Shown: positions 24,421 to 34,606, numbered from the stretch's first letter. The stretch: DNA of 64,000 bases from Agarophyton chilense (GCA_030374765.1 JARGXX010000006.1:620001-684000), one strand, 5' to 3'. Numbers and translations: made by a program. The notes: a model not told the origin generated them from the letters alone.

Positions 24421-25581
24421 ATGGCTTTAAAAAGCGCCTTGTTGTGGCGGAGATCCCTTTCCTCTGCCCACAACCCTTGCAGACGCATCCAACGTGACCA
24501 GAGTGCGAGGGTGATCAGAGTTCCTCTGACAAATTCTTTCATTTCTACCTCGAAGCGCAATCTATCTACATCAATGTCATTTGCGTCGAGAGTTGACGAG
24601 CTTTCGAGAGCTGCAGCTGACAATCTCCAAGCATTTCACGAAGCGATACCTATCCATTGTTCGTGGTCTCTCACAATCCCAGTGATTTCATTGGCGATCC
24701 GCGGTTTATCTCTACCTTTATTGTATCACCATCAACTACACCGCGGTCGTGCTCGTATTGCTGCAAAAGAAGATCTTCGGATTCAGCATTTCGTGCGAAA
24801 GTCGCCAGGAACTCTTCCGCAGAAGTATTACACTTATCGACATCTTCGCAGAATAGCGCTGAGATCTGCTAGCACATCGTCGTGGCAGCAGTTTAGATGG
24901 CACCTCGCAGTTCATCTACCGCTTATTGTATCTGCGTCACTCGGAATGCGCGAGATTTCAGTTCGAGCTGATAATGGATGGAGCGGAACGTCTTTGGCGT
25001 GGTTAACGGATCTGGGTGCCCCAGATCCAACCTTCGCGTTGCCGTTACTCACGGCTGGGTTGTGGTTGTGGAACTTGGAACCGGGGGCCGCGCCCTCTGC
25101 AAAGCTTCATCCTGTGCAGAAACTGCCAACAAATGCGGGCAGGTTTATCCTGAGGTCGTTTCAAGTATTTTCCGTAGTATCGCTATCGGTTACCACTCAA
25201 TTACCTTCAGGGCTTGTGCTCTTTTGGGCATGTAACGCGCTGTTGACGACTGGATTGCGCAACGCACTGGGGAACGACGCGCTTAGAAGACGTGTTGGTC
25301 TTTTAACGGAAGCTGACTTGAAGGAGATATCAGCGCCTCCTGTCATGAAGGCAACGGAGCAAGCCTTTGAGCAAATGAGAAAGGAACTGGGGACAATGCA
25401 GTCAGAACTGCTCTCGAGGTTCAAAGGTCGAAACGTGGACGACACCCTCGTCAAAGATGTCAATCGAATGTTGAAGCGGGAACGAATGAGCGGACGAATG
25501 ATCGCCGACTTTAAGGCTGTGATTCGGACAGATGATCGAGACGGGAAGAAATACTTGGCTGTCATTCCAAACAGCGCCTAA
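24421..25581 (+). CDS. COX18: Mitochondrial Oxa1-family insertase, COX18-like
   Basis: 386 residues, single exon, ATG start. The first 50 residues are rich in R and S with almost no acidic residues, a mitochondrial presequence. The rest follows the Oxa1/YidC/Alb3 pattern: a first transmembrane segment near 80-100 followed by a basic stretch (HHQLHRGRARIAA), a second near 157-180, DLGAPDPTFALP (about 198-209) leading into a third, and QLPSGLVLFWACNALL (about 260-275) as the last. PDPTFxLP and LPSGxxLFW are typical of the COX18 branch, which inserts the C-terminal part of Cox2 in the inner membrane. Choice of COX18 over OXA1 is moderate. The charged C-terminal tail may contact ribosomes. Confidence 0.8.
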   Translation: MALKSALLWRRSLSSAHNPCRRIQRDQSARVIRVPLTNSFISTSKRNLSTSMSFASRVDELSRAAADNLQAFHEAIPIHCSWSLTIPVISLAIRGLSLPLLYHHQLHRGRARIAAKEDLRIQHFVRKSPGTLPQKYYTYRHLRRIALRSASTSSWQQFRWHLAVHLPLIVSASLGMREISVRADNGWSGTSLAWLTDLGAPDPTFALPLLTAGLWLWNLEPGAAPSAKLHPVQKLPTNAGRFILRSFQVFSVVSLSVTTQLPSGLVLFWACNALLTTGLRNALGNDALRRRVGLLTEADLKEISAPPVMKATEQAFEQMRKELGTMQSELLSRFKGRNVDDTLVKDVNRMLKRERMSGRMIADFKAVIRTDDRDGKKYLAVIPNSA

Positions 25582-26195
25582 CCGCCGTACACTACGGCGC
25601 TTCTTCATTCGTTTAACTCCTGAAGACTGCATACAAGAAAATGGCTGCTCCAACCTGCTCAAAGTAAAAAGTCTGGAGCGTTCCAAGAGACAACTCCTAG
25701 ATATTGGCCCCTTTGAAAAGCGTTTTCCCTCGTGCATCATCATGCAGTCACGTGGACGCTTGCGGTTTCTTTTCTGCACTTCACATGGCACACAAGATTA
25801 CGCAGACGAGTTTGAACACAGCCTTGCCGCAATCTATGGCAACAATGTTTGTCTAGCCGTTAGAATTCGAGCTAAAAGCCAACGCAGTACGGTAGCACTG
25901 AGAAAGGAAAGGAAATTGGTCAAGTGCTTTTAACTTGACGAATGACATTGTTGAATGGACAATCACAAGAAAAAAGACAGATATTCAATCGGATGTACAC
26001 TGGTGTTCGCATATTTCAATCTATGGAGATAATGAGAGCGACGGGGTCCTTCGCTTGCTGCTATTGAAGGCAGTGTTCAAGCTGACATGACGCTTTCAAT
26101 GTCAGCATCCACTTGGATGTGTGTGCACTGAGACAAAAAGGTACACAGCACAACTTGAAATGGGATCGATGATTTTCAAAGCTGCGCAGCAGAGT
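25582..26195. other. Intergenic, COX18 and bS16m 3' regions
   Basis: Tail-to-tail spacer between the two mitochondrial-protein genes. An open frame overlapping the COX18 end shows no recognisable protein. Confidence 0.4.
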
Positions 26196-26641
26196 TCATT
26201 TCACGAGCTCTCCAAGGCCAGAGACATGCGATCTAGTAGAAAACGCTCTTTGGATAGTACTTGTACTTTGTTTTGTTCCCTTTGCGCTGCCAGCGATAAC
26301 TTTTGGAGAAAAGGGTAAAACACCGGCAGTACCCAGAAGTCTGGCGACTGTATGATTCTCAGGTTAGATGTTGATTTTGGCTGAAGGATTGTTCGCTTGT
26401 ACTACGTACCAGTATCTGACGGTTGAGCTCCAACGGAGACCCAATACTTGATTCTTTCCACGTTGAGACATACGCGTTTGATATTGCTAGCGGCCTCGCG
26501 TCGTGAGTGTGACATTGGGTTGTATGTACCCAACACTTCTATGAACCTTCCGTCTCTCTTTGCTCGCGCATCTGCAGCAACAATTCTGTAAAACGGACGA
26601 TGAGTTTGACCCCACCTTGCCAGCCGTATACGAACAACCAT
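26196..26641 (-). CDS. MRPS16: Mitochondrial ribosomal protein bS16m, two exons
   Basis: Exon 1 is 26641-26410 and exon 2 is 26347-26196, giving 127 residues. Exon 1 carries the bS16 core: [34 protein letters not shown] and [14 protein letters not shown]. The frame then hits a stop two codons later, but a GT-AG intron of 62 nt restores the universal continuation: the split codon gives V, then ARLLGTAG, matching the V-x-x-LL-G seen after QPSDT in this family. The ATG at 26641 is the only one placing M directly before the conserved VxIRLAR. Small-subunit protein at the mitoribosome body. Nuclear rather than plastid assignment is inferred: red-algal plastids normally encode their own rps16. Confidence 0.85.
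26348..26409 (-). other. 62-nt spliceosomal intron in bS16m
   Basis: Donor GTACGTAG, acceptor CATACAG, phase 1. Removing it keeps the frame open for 50 further codons and restores the conserved bS16 sequence. Confidence 0.8.
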
Positions 26642-27021
26642 GATGGCGGCTTTCACGAGTGAACAAGCGATCCTCTAGAGTGCAGGGAGATCGTTTACAG
26701 ATTACTGCCGCGCTGCAGAAGGCGCTCAAGGCTTTATAATGTGCACAGGGTGGCAAGCTGGTCGTTCGGCTGTTGGAGGGAGAAGGATGGAAAACCGATC
26801 CCCCCCCCCCCAAAATGGGATCAAATTGTGGATCACTCTTGAATTTGCCGCCGAACAAAACTTTTGCAGACATGTCTTGGAATTCTCTCCGCGAGTAGAT
26901 AGCAATTGCTAGCAATCCTAACCCTTGCAAAAGGGTTACAAACTTCACCTTTGCAACCGTCAGCAGACACGGACGTGCTGCTCAGGGATGTTTCACCGTC
27001 CAAGTTTCTACCATAAGCAGT
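26642..27021. other. Intergenic with poly-C run
   Basis: Upstream of bS16m and downstream of the bromodomain gene. Holds an uninterrupted run of ten or more C (about 26800-26811), otherwise nothing recognised. Confidence 0.4.
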
Positions 27022-28788
27022 TTAAGTTAGCTCTGCAGCGTTGGGGGACGACCGCAAGAAGGCTTTTCGGTTCCCCGTGACTGAATCGACGATGGAAGAT
27101 TCGCCAGGCACAAATGTGGGTTTCGCGGAGTGTGTCCACGCTCCATATGCGTCTGACTGTTCATGGATGCAGCCCATATTTTATTCACACAAAATCATAC
27201 AAGCCCACGCGAAGACGTGGCTTTCCGTCCCAGCCTCGTTCTTTCAACTTACCTAGAGCCGCGTAGACATGATGCGGCATCAACCCATCCGCTCGAGGTT
27301 GAAAATAAAACTTGCGAGCGTATGGTCGACTAATTAACGATCGAATCTCCCCCGCAAGTCTCGAAGCATGCACTTCAGGACAAGGAACGGTGACAGCCGT
27401 GCCAACGCCATGACCAAGAGCTTCCAGACAATGCCTGTCCTTGTTCCATGAGGGAGAACTGGAGCAAGGCAGTTGGGATTGAAGCTCGCCGTTGTACCTA
27501 CACAACAGAGCAGTTTGAACGAGCTGGCCAACCAATTCCCACGTAAGATGTGCCATGGCAGGTAGATCTTGCTCTGTGCAGGGCACTGCGAGCCATTCCC
27601 TGAAAAGAGCAACTCGCTCGACGCCTCGGATCTTGGGATCTGCCGAAAAGCTCTCGCTCCTGGCAAACGAAATGGATTTGCATCGTACCAAATGGGTAAA
27701 ATCAGCGGGCGACATGCTGAAGCGGAGCGACTGAAACAAGTGCTCGGACCAATACGTAAGCAAATCAGTAACGGCACCATCGGCAGATCGTCGTGTTGTA
27801 CTTCAAGTTCCATGACGATCGCGCTCTTCCGGCCGCGTTTCTTCTCCATGCCCTCTGTGGATACGAATGTAAAGGTCACTTCCCCAATTCCAGTGTCGTG
27901 TTCGTCACTACTCACGCTGCTGGTATTTACCAATGTGCCCCTTCTTTCTTTTCGTTGCTTCGCTAGCAGATCGTTGAGTGCTTCTTGCACTGCTCGAGCT
28001 TTTTCTTGTTTAAGACGTGCAGCCCACTCAGCCTCTTTCTTTCGCAACTCTTCTTTTCGCCTTCTTTCAGCTTCTTTCGCCATCCTCCTCACCTTTTCAA
28101 GCGCCGCCGCCGCTTTTTTCGCTTGGGAAGCTGCGAGTGCGGCCTCCTCTTCCGCTGCCTTGCGTCGTTTCCTTTCATTCTCACGCTTTCGCTCAATCTC
28201 GCGACGTTCTTTCTCCTTTTCACGTGCGATATGTGCTTCGTTTTCAATGATTTGTGAGCTTATATCATCCAATGGTGTCTTCCCTGTATCTTCCAACCCG
28301 CTACTAGGCTCGTTGTACTCCCTGCAGTTCTGAATTATCAAACGCAAGTCTTTCGCCATAGCTTTTCATTCGAATGCATAGGTAACGTTTTTCTTATCGT
28401 GGAGGATATACTTGTCGCCTTTCATGTTTCTCTTGACGGTTCCCAGGTCCATTGGATGCTTGATTTTATCCAGATAACCGGGAATACCCTCGAGGCTCAA
28501 AAGCGTGAGAACGGGCTCTGAAAAGTCCTGACATTCAGGCTTTTCCAAGAGTTCGAGTAACATGCCCTCATAGAATGCCCGTTGTGCAGTGCTGCGCACA
28601 GCGCGTGCGGATGTGAGAGACTCGCGTTCGGTGCGCTTACGTTTCTCGTTGGGGCGGTTTGAGGAAGGGGCCATGTCCATTCACTTCCCCTGCTCAATCA
28701 GCTCTTCATCGTCTTCCGGCGGGGAGGCTGCAGGTGGAGAAACAGAACACCCAGAGGAGGAACGACGGGACTTCCGGTTTCGTGCCAT
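27022..28788 (-). CDS. Bromodomain and coiled-coil nuclear protein, multi-exon
   Basis: Bromodomain in the N-terminal third: QRAFYEGMLLELLEKPE, IKHPMDLGTVKRNMKG and AKDLRLIIQNCREYNEP, which bind acetyl-lysine on histones. A long charged helix follows (about 28240-27960, E/K/R/A rich, coiled coil), then KKRGRKSA, a likely nuclear signal. Two introns are well supported: 27801-27731 and 27252-27153; removing them joins three open frames to a stop at 27022. The start is uncertain: ATG at 28680, or ATG at 28788 with a possible 93-nt intron (28684-28592) that contains an in-frame TGA. A TGA at 28368-28366 inside the bromodomain is not explained by any GT-AG intron I could find; the nine codons around it look inserted. 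The gene may be damaged or misassembled there. Confidence 0.6.
27153..27252 (-). other. 100-nt intron in bromodomain gene
   Basis: Strong donor AG|GTAAGT, acceptor CAGTCAG, phase 1. The last exon then encodes 43 residues starting DAYGAWTHSAKP and ending at a TAA (27024-27022). Confidence 0.7.
27731..27801 (-). other. 71-nt intron in bromodomain gene
   Basis: Donor GTACAACA, branch-like TTACTGAT, pyrimidine-rich CACTTGTTTCAG acceptor, phase 0. It explains the frame change between MELE and SLRFSMSPADF. Confidence 0.7.
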
Positions 28789-29271
28789 GTCGCTCTGGGC
28801 GGAAGGAAGGAGAGAAGGCCGGGGAGCCGAGAGAACGATGAGAGAAGTTGCGCCAATCGAATAGGCCGGAGGGGTGGGGATGGCTTGGACAAGTCCACTT
28901 GCCAGACTGTGACAAGACACGGTGTTTCTGTCGTGCTCAAAAACAGAAGAATGCAAACGGCCCATTGCACAGAAATAGGAACAACAACTTTCGTACAACC
29001 TGAATTCGACGCATGGGAAGGGAGAATTGTTTCTGGCAGTGTCGTTGTCTCCGGTTTCGTTATAAGGGGCGAAAGTGGTCACGAAACAGGAGAAAGGAAC
29101 TTACCGTAAAAGGTTCTCTATTGTTCTGGTCAAATCGAATCATGGAAGACAGAAGTACAAGTCTCGAGTGCGCTGAGATAACCGGTACCGACGAAAGGGA
29201 AGAAATGAAAAGTCAGCAAAAGATCACGCCTATACATTTCCGCCAATGAAAGAGCCAACTCAAACCTGGTT
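28789..29271. other. Intergenic upstream of bromodomain gene
   Basis: Promoter-side spacer. Open frames on the minus strand here are short and proline/serine rich with no recognisable domain. Confidence 0.4.
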
Positions 29272-30978
29272 TTAGTCTTTGTTCTTGGTAACGGGAAGTT
29301 CCTGCAACATATGATCAAGAGCAGTCTTAAATGCCCAATACACATTGTGTAGTGATTCAACATGAAAATCATCCTTGTTCGCATCCCTCGCTTTCAGATA
29401 CCTCTCGTAGGCCTCGTCCATTGTTTTACTCAGCTCGTTTATCCGGTTCGAGGTCTGCAATGTAGACTGCGAAGAATTTTGCAACGGTTGAGTGGAACTT
29501 TCGCGAGCTCTTCGGCGTTCTTCAAGATGCTTATCCCTTCCCTCCAGCATTTGCTGTTGCAAAATGATATGCTGCTTCTGCATAGCGTTAAATTCGTTCA
29601 TCGACGTTCCAAGCTCCGAGAGAGTGCTTTGAATTTTGTTGTCGTTGCTACTGCGGTTCGAACGAATCCGTTTGCTCGAAATAGAAAGCTCACCCGAACT
29701 CGCTCGACGTTTCACTACACTCTCGTCATGAAGCCTCTGTCTTATGCCTAGACTTCCCCCCGCATTATTAGGTATGTTTCGCGAGATGAAGCGCGCGACC
29801 ACCTTATCTGTATCCTCATAGTTGAGGCCAAACACAATAAACGTTAGATATGTACGCCTTCCAACAGCTGAAAGGCGATTGAGGCGTTGGTTTTTGTGGC
29901 AGAATTCTTTGAAAGGCATCTCACCATTATTGCCGCTCACGTCGTACTTAGCCAGCGTAGACGTCCACGCGCTTTTTGCTTCTCTCATTACCTGACATAA
30001 TTTATTTCCAGATCTTCGATTCAGTGGAGGACAACTCGGATCGAGATATTCAAATGGTGGATCAAAGGAGTAAGTAGGGCAAAAATCCATGCTGTTGAAC
30101 CGATCCGCCAGTAGATTCCAAAGATCAGGGCGTTTCAATCCAGCGTCTTGAGCTTCACGTGACAGTGCACTCGAAATCCTCTCCACCGTTCGTTTGGATT
30201 TAACATCATCTCGCAGCATTAGAAGCAACCTGGCGAACTCCTCCTCCGAGAAATCCGTTGAATTTTCTTTCCTCTTCTTTTCTAGATCCTTCGATAGAGA
30301 TTCCGCTTTAGAAACAACCAGGGTGTGGGAAATTTCATGACCGAATTTAGTTCTCTCCGCGACACCAGTAATCACTCGCAATAGATCAGGAACACCAGGC
30401 GGAGATTTGCACGACAGGAAGTCTATTGTGCGCATGTAGTTGCGACAATCATTCGGTACAATACTAAGTAGAAGCGAAAGCGGCATAATATTTCGGCGAA
30501 CTTCGGTGTGAATATGCAGCATCATTCGAGCGACGAGAACAGGCTTCGAGCCAGAAAGGTTACGCCGAACCTCACTGAGAACGGTTTGAAGTACCTTGGT
30601 CGTCCGAGACGAAAGGTAGTCGTAGGAAAACGCGAGCTCCATTTCCAGACTTTCAAGTTGAAGGGACTGAAAGTTTACTGCATCATGGTTTAGCTGAAAT
30701 GTATCTTCTGCAAGAACCACATTTGGTTCAGCGGCACTTGGTAGAGACGTTTGTGATTTGGGTCTCGTTGGTGAAAGAGGAGCAATCTCTTCCTGTACGA
30801 GCTCCGGGAACATCTGAAAACGCGATTGAAAAAGAGCGCGAGTAGAAGTTAGTACAAAGATACGCGATTTAAAGTTAGCGCGAGTAGAAGATAGTGGTGT
30901 AAGAGACGCTGGGAAGCAATGTAGAAGGGGAACGTTCAAAACCGTGCGGAAAGGAAGCGCAGTCTCAAAGGCAAACAT
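29272..30978 (-). CDS. Unrecognised 568-residue protein
   Basis: Single uninterrupted frame from an ATG. I do not recognise the family. The N-terminal 60 residues are basic and contain an internal repeat (R-A-x-F-x-S-R-I/F twice). The middle is mostly helical. Around residues 275-375 is a dense block with RPDLWNLLADRFNSMDF, FEYLDPSCPP, KLCQVMREAKSAWTSTLAKYD and a cysteine, which looks like a folded domain. A basic low-complexity patch (SKRIRSNRSSNDNK) and a coiled coil (about 455-550) end the protein, suggesting a nuclear location. Similar RPDLW-type proteins occur near transposons in algae, so a transposon-derived gene is possible. No transmembrane segment or signal peptide is apparent. Confidence 0.6.
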   Translation of the reverse strand: MFAFETALPFRTVLNVPLLHCFPASLTPLSSTRANFKSRIFVLTSTRALFQSRFQMFPELVQEEIAPLSPTRPKSQTSLPSAAEPNVVLAEDTFQLNHDAVNFQSLQLESLEMELAFSYDYLSSRTTKVLQTVLSEVRRNLSGSKPVLVARMMLHIHTEVRRNIMPLSLLLSIVPNDCRNYMRTIDFLSCKSPPGVPDLLRVITGVAERTKFGHEISHTLVVSKAESLSKDLEKKRKENSTDFSEEEFARLLLMLRDDVKSKRTVERISSALSREAQDAGLKRPDLWNLLADRFNSMDFCPTYSFDPPFEYLDPSCPPLNRRSGNKLCQVMREAKSAWTSTLAKYDVSGNNGEMPFKEFCHKNQRLNRLSAVGRRTYLTFIVFGLNYEDTDKVVARFISRNIPNNAGGSLGIRQRLHDESVVKRRASSGELSISSKRIRSNRSSNDNKIQSTLSELGTSMNEFNAMQKQHIILQQQMLEGRDKHLEERRRARESSTQPLQNSSQSTLQTSNRINELSKTMDEAYERYLKARDANKDDFHVESLHNVYWAFKTALDHMLQELPVTKNKD

Positions 30979-31867
30979 GTGGGATTAGACTGGCGCAGGA
31001 AATAATATCTGCACGTGGCTTGCGAACCAAAAAGTTTGGATGGAGTATCCGATAAAGGAAGAATATGCAGTATTTTTCTTATAATCTCTTACATCCTGAC
31101 AAACTTCTGCTGGGAGATCGGCGCTTTAGAGGCGCCGATATCCCAGCGATCAGCTCGGGATACCGAGGACTTTTGTAACGGCAGAAACCCAAGATTTTTG
31201 GTTCATGCCTGATTTTTTGCCATGCTGACGAGCGCCCTGAGGCCATCGGTTGTATAGACACTAGGATTGAGCTTCAAAATGTGAAAAAACACCCACTGCA
31301 ATATCGCCACTCTTGTGGTCATAGGGACCGCTTTGGGGGGCCTTGAATTTCTGCCAAATTGAGCCCGGATGAGGGTTAGCTATAGGTTTGGGCCTAGACT
31401 CTTTTGGCAGGAGAGTAAGTGCTCTTTGGGGCCTATTTCAGAGGGGTGCGTTTCACTATGTTTTTTCCCTTTTCTTCTTTTTTCGCTCCAGCTTGCTCAG
31501 AACGAAAAATGACAAGCGATATCGAGTGGTTTTTCACTGCGTGCACAGTTGTATCCAACGTGTACGAAAACTGGTGCCCGAACCACGAAGTTCGCTACTG
31601 CGTAAACTCTCTATTGGTTTACTAATTAAGGTTCCGGAGGGAGATATTTGCTTTTTAATGAAATACCACAACTGTATCTGGAACCTTGTACCTACTCTGG
31701 CAGAACTGACTGGATCCCCAGACCAACGAGCTCACTAGCTACCTAGCGCCCCTGCATCCATCCGGTGCTGTTCATATCGACATCTGTGAGTGGCCTCTGT
31801 ACGAGCGAATAGGCTTACTGGCATTGGTCAGCAGAGCGAAAGTTCACGAAAGTGAATCTGCAACGCT
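30979..31867. other. Intergenic between divergent genes
   Basis: Nearly 900 bp shared promoter space between the 568-residue gene (-) and the dehydrogenase (+). A GGCGCC-containing inverted segment lies near 31117-31145. No supported gene. Confidence 0.45.
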
Positions 31868-32836
31868 ATGGGTGGCGGAATTCTGCTTGAGTTGTCTCAA
31901 TGCGAGAACAGCGACAATTGCGATTGGATAGAAATTCTCTCCGAGCTTTTGCCTACGCACAGCACTGTTGTGTGGGAAGAGTGGAAAGCAGAAAACCCCA
32001 TCGAAAGAAGCAGCCTTGATCAAGTCGAATACGCAATTACATGGACAATACCATTTAAAGAGCTATCAATGCTTCCTAAGCTTCGGGCAGTGTTGCTTCT
32101 AGGAGCGGGCACCGATCATATAACGGACCTGCATGAACTTCCTGAACGGATTCCTGTGATTCGACTTGTAGACGGCGAGGTCGTTAGCAACATGGCCGCA
32201 TACGCCGTGCATTGGGTCACGCACTTTCATTTTTGTTTCGATCAATACATCCGCTTGCAAGTTACTCGCTCGTGGAAGCAATTTCCGGCGTACGTGCCGA
32301 GGAAGCAATTCACTGTCGGAGTGCTTGGTATGGGTCATATCGGCAAAGCTGTATGCAATTCATTTCTAGCGTTGGGCTATCGAGTTCAAGCTCTAAGCAG
32401 ATCTCGGCAATGCTACATGGGAGTCAAGATATTTGATCAAGACCAAATGCAGCCATTTCTTTCCGAATGCAATGCTTTGGTGAATGTACTCCCTCTGACG
32501 GATGAGACTAGCGGGCTGCTAGATGTCAACCTTCTGCAAATGCTTCCGCGTGGGGCGATTTTTATTAACATAGGTCGGGGAGCAACGGTAGTTGATGATG
32601 CAGTATGCCGTGCATTAGACAGCGAGCATCTCAAGGCTGCGGTTCTCGACGTGTTTCACGAAGAGCCGCTATCTCCAAGTTCGCCTTTCTGGACACACGA
32701 GAAAGTTGTCGTGACCCCTCATATATCGGGAAGACCTTTTGGACGATCTTCCGCGAAACATATCGTCGAGAATATCAAACGAATTGAAAGAGGCGACCAA
32801 CCATTCCCGGTTGTTGACAGAAAGAAACTATACTAA
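31868..32836 (+). CDS. D-isomer 2-hydroxyacid dehydrogenase, GhrA type
   Basis: Complete 322-residue enzyme of the D-2-hydroxyacid dehydrogenase family, closest in motif style to glyoxylate/hydroxypyruvate reductase A. NAD(P)-binding GMGHIG at 154-159; catalytic arginine in INIGRGATVVDD (R237); acid in DVFHEEPL (E265/E266); histidine in VTPHISG (H285). It also has LLGAGTDHI near 78-85, typical of GhrA. It would reduce glyoxylate or hydroxypyruvate using NAD(P)H; no targeting sequence is evident, so cytosolic is most likely. Bacterial-style family, single exon; horizontal origin is possible but cannot be judged here. Start chosen because the sequence aligns from the first residues and the next ATG would lose the first strand. 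Confidence 0.85.
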   Translation: MGGGILLELSQCENSDNCDWIEILSELLPTHSTVVWEEWKAENPIERSSLDQVEYAITWTIPFKELSMLPKLRAVLLLGAGTDHITDLHELPERIPVIRLVDGEVVSNMAAYAVHWVTHFHFCFDQYIRLQVTRSWKQFPAYVPRKQFTVGVLGMGHIGKAVCNSFLALGYRVQALSRSRQCYMGVKIFDQDQMQPFLSECNALVNVLPLTDETSGLLDVNLLQMLPRGAIFINIGRGATVVDDAVCRALDSEHLKAAVLDVFHEEPLSPSSPFWTHEKVVVTPHISGRPFGRSSAKHIVENIKRIERGDQPFPVVDRKKLY

Positions 32837-33493
32837 CGCGCTGGTTTTAACTCGAAGTGTTCCGTTAGCTAAGCATCCTTCCAACGACGATTATGGCGGA
32901 GTGTCACTACTTGAAGTGCTTTGGTAAGACAATGATTCCAAACGACTTTGGACAAATACAAACGACCGAATTCGCGTTTTGTCTGCAGCAATCGCTAAAA
33001 CCGTACATAGTGGTCCAAGTTGTGGGAAAGTCTCTCTTAGTTTCTTTCCTCTCTGCCGCGAGAAAAGGAGCTGAGGGCGCTGTACAGGCTGCGTCACGCA
33101 CTTACTGCCCGCCCCATCGGCCACGCTACTGCACCAATATCCTTTGCAGCTTTCGCTGGCTGTGCCGTCGCTGTGCTGTCGCCGTGAGCACCGCCGGATC
33201 GCCGTTCCTGTGCCGTTTGTAATGTATTCTTGACTGTTTCGGTTTCATTTTTCCAACACAGGGCGGAACACGTGGGGATGGCGAGAAAGCCTTTCATTTC
33301 ACGATTGGGTGGCTCTAGCTAGTGACGGGGGTGGAGGGGGGGAATGGTAAGCACATTTACAAACGGCTGGCGTGGACGAGGAAAAAGACAAGGAAGCGGA
33401 ACAGTAACCAAAACTATGCAGAATGCAGACTAATTACAAGAGAAGCACAGTAAACCAAAGCGTATTCGTTAGCAAAAAGAGCCGACGCGGTTC
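32837..33493. other. Intergenic, tail-to-tail spacer
   Basis: 3' regions of the dehydrogenase and LPMO-like genes. Contains short unsupported frames and a G-rich run near 33325-33345. Confidence 0.4.
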
Positions 33494-34606
33494 TTAGCGG
33501 CGGAAGGCACACACCGGACGCACATTGCCATGCCAACAAATATGCTGCTTGCTGCGATGTTTATAGCACATGCGACAGCACAGCATTTTGCATTGAGTGG
33601 ACTGCGCTCCGTTGTCGGAGCGGGCGCGACATGCGCCGCCACTCGCTCTGGCATGCCAATCGGAGCACTTGCGGCGCGACGCCAGGCATTGGCAGGCAGC
33701 GATGGAGGCAGCCCAATTGGTGCGAGGTGCTTGACGCGGCGGTGGGTGGTGTGAGGGAGGAGCTGCGCCAAAGTCGGCGGCGGTAAGGGCACGAGGGGAT
33801 CGGCCGTGGACAAAGGGGGCCGGACGGCGGAAGAAGGCTTTGATGCGGCACGGTTCTCTGGCACAGGGACCTGGTCGATCGGTGGACGACATGCAACCGG
33901 CGTTGGAGTACTGGCTCATGTCGTTTATGAAGCGAGGGCTGTATTTCGGGGTGTACACACCACCGCGGATGCGGACGAAAGAGCACGAATAGTAATCACC
34001 AAAATAGCCGACGGAATACGGGTACTGAGGTGAGGTTCCGCTCTTGAGGTCACCGCCTGTTCCGCCAAACCAAGCCCAGCCGAGCACGTAGTCGCCGTCC
34101 GGGACGGAGGTTGGAATGGTTACCGTTGTGGTGTAGTAGCCTTTCCCATAGCGGTGTTGCTCTCCGTCCGATCCAACCATGCTAAATCCAAATCGTTGTT
34201 TGCGCAGCTCATTTGGTGAGGCACGTACGGGATGAGCGCCCCAGCAACTGTAATGAAATGCATTTCGTGTGTGAACGTTGTGATGCATCATTTGTGAGGG
34301 TTTAACGAGTGAGAGACGGATGAAGCCGCCGGGACCATGGTTGTTTCTGCTGTATTTGATGAGAACGTTTTGTCCGCGGGAGTAGGAGGCGGCGGGATGG
34401 GCGGGAGACCAGAAGTTTGCGTAGCGATGACGCGCACGGATGGGACGTAGATCGCAGGGTCCTCTGCAAGTGTCGACGCCGAACGCCGGTTCACCACCGA
34501 GACGGCACGTTCTCGGAGACGTGGATTGCGGTTGGGTCATTTGCGAGTGTGCGCTGGCCAGCGCGGAAAGCGCGGCCAGCGAAAGCAGAAACGTGGCGAG
34601 CAGCAT
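33494..34606 (-). CDS. Secreted LPMO-like protein with Cys-rich tail
   Basis: 370 residues. The signal peptide MLLATFLLSLAALSALASA ends exactly before H20, the N-terminal histidine needed for the copper brace of lytic polysaccharide monooxygenases. The catalytic-like domain (20 to about 216) has paired cysteines, RGQNVLIKYSRNNHGPGGF, NAFHYSCWGAHP (H118 a candidate second copper ligand), VPDGDYVLGWAWFGGTGG and GDYYSCSFVRI, the usual closing strand with an axial aromatic. A proline/histidine linker (about 280-297) leads to a cysteine-rich C-terminal module (about 305-366, with CCRMC), perhaps a binding domain. Such enzymes cut crystalline polysaccharides oxidatively. The AA family is not one I can name, and activity is untested. 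The GC-rich upstream region holds the CACGTG array described below. Confidence 0.7.
   Translation of the reverse strand: MLLATFLLSLAALSALASAHSQMTQPQSTSPRTCRLGGEPAFGVDTCRGPCDLRPIRARHRYANFWSPAHPAASYSRGQNVLIKYSRNNHGPGGFIRLSLVKPSQMMHHNVHTRNAFHYSCWGAHPVRASPNELRKQRFGFSMVGSDGEQHRYGKGYYTTTVTIPTSVPDGDYVLGWAWFGGTGGDLKSGTSPQYPYSVGYFGDYYSCSFVRIRGGVYTPKYSPRFINDMSQYSNAGCMSSTDRPGPCAREPCRIKAFFRRPAPFVHGRSPRALTAADFGAAPPSHHPPPRQAPRTNWAASIAACQCLASRRKCSDWHARASGGACRARSDNGAQSTQCKMLCCRMCYKHRSKQHICWHGNVRPVCAFRR

Noticed and set aside
28366-28395. A 25-nt micro-intron (GTTACC...AAAAG) to remove the bromodomain TGA
   Set aside because: Its removal shifts the frame and destroys the conserved AKDLRLIIQNC segment.
28360-28690. 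TGA read as tryptophan (variant nuclear code) because two in-frame TGA codons occur in the bromodomain gene
   Set aside because: Long intact genes nearby (COX18-like, Harbinger, dehydrogenase, gag) contain no internal TGA and use TGG for tryptophan, and bS16m and the G1 antisense ORF end in TGA. One of the two TGA codons also fits a possible 93-nt intron.
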